From an uncultured Clostridia bacterium (GTDB lineage: Bacteria; Bacillota; Clostridia; Christensenellales; UBA1242), in assembly GCA_937907645.1 (NCBI GenBank), contig CALCWV010000017.1:1-6163 (forward strand): a stretch of DNA of 6,163 nucleotides. The letters run 5' to 3'. A model generated the notes under the pieces. It did not search any database and had not been told where the DNA came from. It saw only the letters and a list, made by a program, of their open reading frames with translations. Of this stretch, positions 1 to 5,168 are shown piece after piece. The translations under genes and the position numbers were made by a program. The stretch's first letter is position 1; the number at the start of each line of letters is the position of its first letter.

Positions 1-187
1 GTCCAAGGTCTGTGACCTGATTTGTCTTTCTTGCAATCATTCCATCTACGAAGTCTGTGCATGCTGCGATAACGTAGATTATAAATGCAACAAGCTTTCC
101 ATAGGGAATAAAGTTTGCCATGAAGAAGAAAATTACAAGTGGAATAAGTAAAATTCTAATTAATGATATTTTGTTTGGTAGATTCAT
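1..187 (-). CDS. pgsA: CDP-diacylglycerol--glycerol-3-phosphate 3-phosphatidyltransferase, N-terminal part (runs off the left edge)
   Basis: Phosphatidylglycerophosphate synthase is an integral membrane enzyme. It transfers the phosphatidyl group of CDP-diacylglycerol to glycerol-3-phosphate, the committed step to phosphatidylglycerol and cardiolipin. Only the first 62 codons are present. The start MNLPNKISLIRILLIPLVIF is typical of PgsA: an amphipathic NxxN..T/SxxR opening followed by the first membrane helix. Residues 45-62 carry the CDP-alcohol phosphatidyltransferase signature D-x2-D-G-x2-A-R-x8-G, with D45, D48, G49, A52, R53 and G62. The last two metal-binding aspartates of the motif would lie just beyond the window. 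The ATG overlaps the rimO stop by 4 bp (ATGA), and a strong GGAGGTG site lies inside the rimO end, so the two are translationally coupled. The paralogue pgsB/pssA is less likely, given the N-terminus and the rimO linkage. Confidence 0.95.
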   Translation of the reverse strand, partial: MNLPNKISLIRILLIPLVIFFFMANFIPYGKLVAFIIYVIAACTDFVDGMIARKTNQVTDLG

Positions 188-1503
188 AGTTTAACACCTC
201 CATAATTGCTTCCGTTGAAGCTATTTATTTTAACTTTTACAATGTCTCCAATTTTTATATTTTCTCCGTCAACTTCCACACCGAAGTCCACGCCCGGAGA
301 CTGTTTTCTTGTGTGTCCTAAGTATAACCCTGTTGCACAATCAAAAGCGTCAACCAAAACGTCGATTTCTTCACCAAGCATTTCATTAACCTTTTGTTTC
401 ACAACACTTTCTTGTACCTTTTTCGCCTTGCTAAGTCTATGTTTCTTTATGTAACCAGCAACTTGATTTTTCATAAAGTAGCTCGCTGTGTTTTCCTCTC
501 TGTAATATGGGAAAAAGCCTGCATAATCAAATTTTGCATCCTTAATAAATTCGCAAAGCTTTTTGAATTTCTTGCCTGTTTCTCCCGGATATCCAACTAT
601 GAAAGTTGTTCTTAATGCTAGATTTGGGAAATTCACTTTAATCTTTTCGATGAGTGCTCTCGTGTCCGCCTCACCCATTCGTCTTCTCATGCTTTTTAAG
701 ATATCGTCGTCGATGTGCTGCAGAGGAATATCTATATAATTGCAGATTTTTTCCTCATTTGAAATAAATTCTAGCAGCTCATCTGTGAGTTTTTCAGGAT
801 AGAGATAATGCAATCTGAGCCACTGAAGGCCTTTGATTTTTATAAGCTTTTTACATAGTTCAATAAGTTTGTTTTCCCCGTAAAGGTCTTCACCATATCT
901 AGATGTGTCTTGTGCGACTAAGATAACCTCTTTAACGCCGTCTTTCACAAGCCTTTCCGCTTCACTTACAAGCTCGTCCATAGGTGCACTGATGTATCTT
1001 CCCCTAATTCTTGGGATTGCGCAATATGAGCAAGCATTATTGCATCCGTCAGCTATCTTTAAAAAAGCATAACTTCCTGTTGTTGTTAGAACTCTGCCCG
1101 ATTTTTTCTTGTATTTTTCATCAGAAATTCCATAAAACTCCGCGATTGTCACTGGCAACTTTTCATTGTCTCTAACTCTCACAAAAGCGTCAATTTTTGG
1201 GAAATTCTCAACTAGCTCTTTCATGTTTCTCTCTGGGAAACATCCCGTCACAAGTATTTTCTCAATAACTCCCCTTTCCTTTAGTCTTTCCATTTCAATA
1301 ATGGAATTAATTGACTCTTCTTTTGCAGGCAATATGAATGCACATGTGTTAACAATTACAATATCTGCCTCTTCTGGCTCTGCAACAATTTCAAAGCCAT
1401 AATCACGGAGTGAAAATAGAATTTTCTCTAAATCCACTCTGTTTTTATCACAGCCTAGTGAAATTGCAGAAACCTTCTTTTTCAGCAATTCTTCCTTTGT
1501 CAT
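184..1503 (-). CDS. rimO: Ribosomal protein uS12 (aspartate) methylthiotransferase RimO
   Basis: Radical-SAM methylthiotransferase that adds a methylthio group to the beta-carbon of a conserved aspartate of 30S protein S12 (Asp88 in E. coli numbering). It is cytosolic and uses two [4Fe-4S] clusters. At 439 aa it has the usual family length. The N-terminal UPF0004 domain holds the auxiliary-cluster cysteines C18 (SLGCDKNRVDLE), C54 (VNTCAFILPAKEES) and C88 (VTGCFPER). These surroundings are typical of RimO rather than MiaB or MtaB. The radical-SAM cluster motif CxxxCxxC is C154-C158-C161. The PRIRGRY segment, the IDIPLQH strand and RTTFIVGYPGET follow as expected. The C-terminal TRAM domain spans about residues 376-439 and ends in a short NYGGVKL tail. 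The start is ATG with AAGGAG 5 nt upstream. The gene lies 9 bp after ftsK and overlaps pgsA by 4 bp, so it is the middle gene of an operon. All catalytic cysteines are present, so it is probably active. Confidence 0.96.
   Translation of the reverse strand: MTKEELLKKKVSAISLGCDKNRVDLEKILFSLRDYGFEIVAEPEEADIVIVNTCAFILPAKEESINSIIEMERLKERGVIEKILVTGCFPERNMKELVENFPKIDAFVRVRDNEKLPVTIAEFYGISDEKYKKKSGRVLTTTGSYAFLKIADGCNNACSYCAIPRIRGRYISAPMDELVSEAERLVKDGVKEVILVAQDTSRYGEDLYGENKLIELCKKLIKIKGLQWLRLHYLYPEKLTDELLEFISNEEKICNYIDIPLQHIDDDILKSMRRRMGEADTRALIEKIKVNFPNLALRTTFIVGYPGETGKKFKKLCEFIKDAKFDYAGFFPYYREENTASYFMKNQVAGYIKKHRLSKAKKVQESVVKQKVNEMLGEEIDVLVDAFDCATGLYLGHTRKQSPGVDFGVEVDGENIKIGDIVKVKINSFNGSNYGGVKL
195..201 (-). 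promoter_or_regulatory. Ribosome binding site of pgsA inside the rimO coding end
   Basis: The minus strand reads GGAGGTG, a near-perfect anti-16S match whose GGAGG core is 9 nt before the pgsA ATG. It lies in the last codons of rimO (encoding Gly-Gly-Val). This fixes the pgsA start at the ATGA overlap and suggests reinitiation by ribosomes finishing rimO. Confidence 0.85.
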
Positions 1504-1508
1504 TTTTT

Positions 1509-1514
1509 CTCCTT
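1509..1514 (-). promoter_or_regulatory. Ribosome binding site of rimO overlapping the ftsK stop
   Basis: The minus strand reads AAGGAG followed by five A residues and the rimO ATG. The first two bases of the site are part of the ftsK TAA stop, so termination of ftsK and initiation of rimO share the same few bases. This supports translational coupling and the chosen rimO start. Confidence 0.85.
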
Positions 1515-4257
1515 AATCATACTGATCGCCAAAAATTTTGTAGTATTCTTCAAGTGTAATATACACTTTTCTTGGCTTTGCCCCGTCCGCTGCGGAAATA
1601 TATCCAAATGCGGTCATTTGATCGATAATCTTTCCTGCTCTTGGGAAACCGATGCTAAGTCTTCTCTGAATCATTGATCCAGATGCTTGATTGCTATCAA
1701 TACATATCTTAAGCGCTTCTGGAAGGAGTGGGTCCATGGCCTTTTCTTCACCATTTGCACCGCTTCTCTTCACGTTGTTGATAGCATCCTGAATTGCAGG
1801 GTCAAAATCCTGCTCGTTATTTAAACTTACATAGTTTACAATGTTGTTGATTTCCTCAGTTGTTATATAACATCCTTGAACTCTCTTAGGTGATGCACTG
1901 TATTCAATTGGAGCATATAGCATATCTCCTCTGCCGAGCAATTTTTCTGCCCCGTTCATTCCAAGAATAACATCTGAGTTGACTCTTCCTGCAACCTTGA
2001 ATGCAATTCTTGATGGGAAGTTAGCTTTAATTCCTCCCGTTACACATTCAATTGTAGGCCTTTGTGTTGCAAGAATCATATGGATTCCCGCAGCTCTTGC
2101 CTTTTGTCCAAGACGAACGATTCTATCTTCAACGTCCTTCTTGCTTGTCATCATAAAATCTGAGAACTCATCAATAATAAGGACAATATATGGCATCTTT
2201 TTCTTCTTTCCAGTGAGCACTGATTCCATTCTATTGTACTCTCCGATGTCTTTCACACAAGCATCACTGATAAGTCTAAATCTTCTCTCCATTTCGTCTA
2301 CAGCCCACTGCAAAGCATTTCCGGCTTTGACAACGTCTGTTAAAACTCTTGGTGTGAGCAAATGAGGTATCCCCTCATACATCTTAAATTCAACCTGTTT
2401 TGGATCGACAAGCAACATTCTTACATCTTCCGGTGAAGATTTATATAATAAACTGAGAATAATTCCATTCAACATTACGCTCTTACCAGATCCAGTAGTT
2501 CCTGCAATAAGGAGGTGTGGTGCTTTTGCTAGATCTCCAAGAATTATATTTCCTGTGATATCTTTTCCAACAGCGAATGTTAAAGGTGACTTTGAATTCT
2601 TAAACTCCTGTGAACTTAAAACATCCTTCAAACTTACTGTTGCAACTCTATCGTTTGGCACTTCGACACCAACAACACTTCTGCCTGGAACAGGGGCTTC
2701 AATACGAACGTCTCCCCCGTTTGCCTCCAATGTTAAGGCAATATCAGATGATAGATTTAAAATCTTCTTTACGGTTACACCTGTTGGCATTTCAAGCTCA
2801 TATCTTGTGACAGCTGGTCCAATAACAACATCCTGAACCTTAGCTGCAACGCCGAATTCTTGAAGAGTGTTTTCCAAAAGAATTGTCTTGTTTGCAACAC
2901 CTTCGTCTAAGTCACTCATATCAGTAGACTGTGTTGTAATGAGGTCAATCGGTGGCTTACTATATACATAAGGCTTAATTTCCTCTTCTGGCTCTTCAAC
3001 CTTTTTGTCAAGGCTGTCAATATCAACAAATCTTCTCTCTCTATCCCTTGAGAAATCATTTCTAGAGAGATTGTCTCTGTCGCCAAGGTTATCTCTATTT
3101 TCAAGGTTTCGGTCGCGGCTTAAATCATTTGATCTATCACGGCTTAAGTCGTTTGATCTATCACGGCTTAAATCTCTGTCACGACTTAAATCTCTGTCTC
3201 TTGAGAAATCCCTGTCTGAGCGAGGAGCATCACTTCCTTCCTTAACCTCAACTCCGCTCTCTTCAACGACCTTTTGAATTATGTCGTCGACTTCGCTCAC
3301 AACTTCTTCTGGCTTAATTTCAGGAAGATTTCCTCTCATTCTTGGCTGCCTTGAAATTGAGAAGCTCTCGCTGTGAATTGTAGGTTCAGGGGTGATTGTT
3401 TCTTCCTTGAGATTGCTTATATTCCTGTTAATTTCGCTTGTGCTTGGAGTTTCCTTTTGGACATTCTTTGATTTAAAGAACTTTTCAAAATCTATTTCTG
3501 GAGGTGTCAAGATTGATCTCTTCTCCTCTTTCTTTTCCTCTTTTGGCTCTGAGAGTTTCTTCTCATAAGTTGCTGCTGGCTTGCGGACAAGACCCAGTCT
3601 TTCCCTAACAGAAGGCTGTTCTTCCTTGACCTCTTCTTCCTTTTCTTTTGGAGGCTCAACTTGTTTTACAACCTCAGATTCTTCTTTTACGCTCTTGATG
3701 TTTTTAAGAGAAATTTTCACTGGAGCTCCGCTCTTTTTTCTCTTAATCATAAACACAACGCAATCGATAAATACTGCAAGTGAAACAGCGAATAAAACGG
3801 CAAAAATCACATATGCCCATACGTATCCAACTGCATATGTCAGTGATGTCGTAAGTAGTCCAATTAAAATTCCGCCTGCTGTCAGTTTCTTATTGTATGA
3901 CAAAGCTAAGTGCTGACCATATGTTAATGTCTCCTCGCCTATAGTTTTTCCTCCGATGATTCCCATTTGAATCAAGCATAATGCGAAGATAATCATCAAT
4001 ATAAGGAATGTTGTGTACACCTTTGATTGTGTGTAGCTCTTGTTATTCATTAAAGCAATTCCGATGAGGAACAATAAACATGATAGAGGATATCCAAAAA
4101 TCCCAAATGTTCCCAAAAGGAAGCTATGCATGAATGGAATTATATTTGTAATCAAACAAAACAAAAAAACACAAGAAATAACTAATAGGATAATTCCTGT
4201 TATTTTTTTCAGATTTTTAGGAACCTTTTTCTTGTTCTTAACCTTATAAACTGCCAT
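1513..4257 (-). CDS. ftsK: FtsK/SpoIIIE-family DNA translocase
   Basis: Hexameric, ATP-driven, membrane-anchored double-stranded DNA pump that clears chromosome DNA from the division (or sporulation) septum. Four or five hydrophobic segments lie within residues 20-171 (about 20-40, 44-70, 80-101, 127-142, 145-171). A long charged linker of about 260 residues follows, with Lys/Glu-rich stretches and an Arg-Asp repeat at 347-409. The alpha domain starts near 455. The motor has Walker A GTTGSGKS (586-593), Walker B with D696 and E697, the ATQRP motif (729-734) and AEKLLGRGDMLY (770-781). A winged-helix gamma domain is at about 840-905. The total of 914 aa exceeds that of SpoIIIE (about 790 aa); the long linker accounts for this. 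The start is ATG with GAGG 5 nt upstream and its own promoter. FtsK and SpoIIIE roles cannot be told apart from sequence alone. Oddities are the Arg-Asp linker, gamma residues P872/K876/D879 in place of the usual N/R/E, and NSDVILG where DSRTILD is common. Confidence 0.97.
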   Translation of the reverse strand: MAVYKVKNKKKVPKNLKKITGIILLVISCVFLFCLITNIIPFMHSFLLGTFGIFGYPLSCLLFLIGIALMNNKSYTQSKVYTTFLILMIIFALCLIQMGIIGGKTIGEETLTYGQHLALSYNKKLTAGGILIGLLTTSLTYAVGYVWAYVIFAVLFAVSLAVFIDCVVFMIKRKKSGAPVKISLKNIKSVKEESEVVKQVEPPKEKEEEVKEEQPSVRERLGLVRKPAATYEKKLSEPKEEKKEEKRSILTPPEIDFEKFFKSKNVQKETPSTSEINRNISNLKEETITPEPTIHSESFSISRQPRMRGNLPEIKPEEVVSEVDDIIQKVVEESGVEVKEGSDAPRSDRDFSRDRDLSRDRDLSRDRSNDLSRDRSNDLSRDRNLENRDNLGDRDNLSRNDFSRDRERRFVDIDSLDKKVEEPEEEIKPYVYSKPPIDLITTQSTDMSDLDEGVANKTILLENTLQEFGVAAKVQDVVIGPAVTRYELEMPTGVTVKKILNLSSDIALTLEANGGDVRIEAPVPGRSVVGVEVPNDRVATVSLKDVLSSQEFKNSKSPLTFAVGKDITGNIILGDLAKAPHLLIAGTTGSGKSVMLNGIILSLLYKSSPEDVRMLLVDPKQVEFKMYEGIPHLLTPRVLTDVVKAGNALQWAVDEMERRFRLISDACVKDIGEYNRMESVLTGKKKKMPYIVLIIDEFSDFMMTSKKDVEDRIVRLGQKARAAGIHMILATQRPTIECVTGGIKANFPSRIAFKVAGRVNSDVILGMNGAEKLLGRGDMLYAPIEYSASPKRVQGCYITTEEINNIVNYVSLNNEQDFDPAIQDAINNVKRSGANGEEKAMDPLLPEALKICIDSNQASGSMIQRRLSIGFPRAGKIIDQMTAFGYISAADGAKPRKVYITLEEYYKIFGDQYD
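3031..3219 (-). repeat. In-frame Arg-Asp-rich tandem repeat in the ftsK linker
   Basis: Residues 347-409 of FtsK consist of degenerate tandem units built on D-L-S-R-D-R. Two 18-bp units (DRDLSR) are followed by two 24-bp units (DRSNDLSR), then looser copies rich in RDN, GDRDN and SRN. The two 24-bp units differ at only three bases, all in third codon positions, so every residue is preserved. The result is a highly charged, nearly charge-balanced disordered stretch between the membrane part and the motor. Unit lengths are multiples of 3, so slippage would keep the reading frame. Confidence 0.9.
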
Positions 4258-4261
4258 TTCA

Positions 4262-4268
4262 CCCTCTT
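4262..4268 (-). promoter_or_regulatory. Ribosome binding site of ftsK
   Basis: The minus strand reads AAGAGGG with its GAGG core 5 nt before the ATG at 4257. It supports the MAVYKVKNKKK start, which gives the short basic cytoplasmic N-terminus expected before the first membrane helix. Confidence 0.75.
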
Positions 4269-4277
4269 AATACATTG

Positions 4278-4306
4278 ATTATATCATAATCAAACTAAAA
4301 AGTAAA
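4278..4306 (-). promoter_or_regulatory. Sigma-A type promoter of the ftsK-rimO-pgsA operon
   Basis: Reading the minus strand, TTTACT at 4306-4301 (4 of 6 matches to TTGACA) is separated by exactly 17 bp from a perfect TATAAT at 4283-4278. The -10 is preceded by TGA, giving the extended -10 form TGnTATAAT. Transcription would start near 4271. That leaves a leader of about 14 nt holding the AAGAGGG ribosome site directly ahead of the ftsK ATG. It lies just downstream of the deacetylase terminator, so ftsK-rimO-pgsA is an independent transcription unit. Confidence 0.78.
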
Positions 4307-4337
4307 AGTAAAATATTAAAAAAAAGGTACTTTTTTG

Positions 4338-4380
4338 AAAAAAAATGAGTAAGTTTCGGAGTTACTCCAAACACTTGCTC
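4338..4380 (-). terminator. Intrinsic terminator overlapping the 3' end of the deacetylase gene
   Basis: On the minus strand, bases 4380-4347 form a long hairpin. GAGcAAGT(g)TTTGGAG pairs with CTCCGAAACTTaCTC, with one C-A mismatch, one bulged G and one G-T wobble. The loop is only TAA, which is the deacetylase stop codon at 4364-4362. A run of eight T residues follows (4345-4338). The 5' arm is thus coding sequence for the last five residues. A second weak A/T hairpin (AAAAAAG-TAC-CTTTTTT, 4336-4320) comes right after and may reinforce termination. Confidence 0.85.
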
Positions 4381-5087
4381 ACTGTTGTAATATTTAGCCC
4401 CTGTCCTTTTATTGTTTTTATAATATTTGGCAGAGCTTGAACGGTCGCTGCAGTTGGGTGCATAAGCACTAAATCTCCGTTTTTAATATTCTTCGTTGCC
4501 CTTGTAGTAATTAAACTTTGATCGTGATCACGCCAATCAATTGTATCCTTTGACCACATTATTGTCTTGTAGCCAAGTTCTTCTGCAATCGTGATAGTTT
4601 GCTGATTATATGCCCCACTTGGAGGAGCAAAAAGTGTCATTTTCTGACCAGTTATTTGCTTAATCAGAGTATCTGTTGTCTGAATTTCCGTTTTTGCCTG
4701 CTCATAGCTAAGCTTCTTTTGATCTTTATGCTTGTAGCCATGATTTGCAATTTCATGTCCCTCCGCCTGTATTTTCTTAACAAGAGCTTCGTTGTCTAAA
4801 ACCCACATTCCGCCTACAAAAAAGGTTGTTTTCACATCATTCTTTTTGAAGATAGTTAGCATTTCATCAACATAGTCTGTTCCCCAGTAAACATTGACCA
4901 TAAGGGATACATTTGCATTCTTTGTATTGCCTGAATAAATTGCTGTTTTTGTTGTATTATCAACGGTAGTTCCCCTATCTCCTCCTAGAAAAGCTACCGT
5001 TGCAATTATACCTAAAAGAGCAAATATGCAAACATTGATAAAAACGCTTCTAAATTTAAAAACACCAAACCAAATTTTCTTTTTCAT
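4362..5087 (-). CDS. Membrane-anchored polysaccharide deacetylase family protein (NodB fold, YlxY-like clade)
   Basis: A 241-aa protein with a short basic N-terminus and a single hydrophobic segment at about 14-36 (signal anchor), placing the NodB domain (about 58-240) outside the membrane. Family members remove N-acetyl groups from peptidoglycan or other polymers using a metal ion. Recognisable parts are NVYWG (65-69) where canonical enzymes have TFDDG, TTFFVGG (87-93), the GHEIANHGYKH block with H116 and H120, LFAPPSGAYN (152-161) in place of R-P-P-Y, IMWSKDTIDWRD (176-187) and LVLMHPT (206-212) with H210. I recall NVxWG and FAPPSG as features of a clostridial/YlxY-like subgroup, so the assignment is to that clade, not to PdaA. 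The metal-binding Asp of motif 1 is absent, so activity is uncertain. No other in-frame start lies nearby (TAA is four codons upstream). The ATG has AAGGG only 1 nt away, an odd spacing. Terminators flank the gene on both sides. Confidence 0.9.
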   Translation of the reverse strand: MKKKIWFGVFKFRSVFINVCIFALLGIIATVAFLGGDRGTTVDNTTKTAIYSGNTKNANVSLMVNVYWGTDYVDEMLTIFKKNDVKTTFFVGGMWVLDNEALVKKIQAEGHEIANHGYKHKDQKKLSYEQAKTEIQTTDTLIKQITGQKMTLFAPPSGAYNQQTITIAEELGYKTIMWSKDTIDWRDHDQSLITTRATKNIKNGDLVLMHPTAATVQALPNIIKTIKGQGLNITTVSKCLE

Positions 5088-5095
5088 ACCCTTAA

Positions 5096-5125
5096 CTTAT
5101 GAGTACGGGGAAGAAATTAGAACAA
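5096..5125 (-). promoter_or_regulatory. Possible weak promoter for the deacetylase gene
   Basis: Minus strand: TTGTTC (5125-5120, 3 of 6 to consensus), 18-bp spacer, CATAAG (5101-5096, 4 of 6 to TATAAT). A start would fall at about 5087-5090, practically at the ATG, giving a leaderless or near-leaderless message. The -35 element overlaps the T-run of the preceding terminator. This is a low-confidence call, made because the terminator leaves only about 36 bp for a promoter. Confidence 0.3.
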
Positions 5126-5153
5126 AAAAGGAATAGTTTTTCGCTATCCCTTT
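5124..5153 (-). terminator. Intrinsic terminator after the uL15-like domain gene
   Basis: On the minus strand AAAGGGATAG (5153-5144) pairs with CTATTCCTTT (5136-5127) over 10 bp including one G-T wobble, around a 7-nt loop CGAAAAA. A run of six T residues follows (5129-5124). It begins 15 bases after the TAA at 5171-5169. The stem is also preceded by an A-run, so it could work in both directions, though no plus-strand gene converges on it. Confidence 0.85.
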
Positions 5154-5168
5154 CTTTTTTATCTTCTT

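Noticed and set aside
1979..2365. Plus-strand open frame of 128 codons opposite the FtsK motor
   Set aside because: The minus-strand frame encodes conserved FtsK motifs, so this is a shadow frame with no protein resemblance I can recognise.
3112..3190. Near-identical 18- and 24-bp direct repeats considered as a CRISPR or iteron array
   Set aside because: The units are contiguous without spacers, in frame, and encode the repeat peptide of FtsK.
3005..3277. Plus-strand open frame rich in Leu-Ser-Arg repeats, opposite the ftsK linker
   Set aside because: It is the antisense image of the Arg-Asp repeat. The repeat keeps frames open on both strands, and there is no ribosome site or promoter for it.
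4320..4336. AAAAAAG-TAC-CTTTTTT hairpin as a separate terminator or regulatory RNA
   Set aside because: It is a short pure A/T stem with a 3-base loop, weak on its own; noted only as a possible supplement to the terminator just before it.
5094..5121. Sporulation sigma-E or sigma-K type promoter for the deacetylase
   Set aside because: CATAAGTT matches only part of either consensus and the upstream element is poor; not enough to claim sporulation control.
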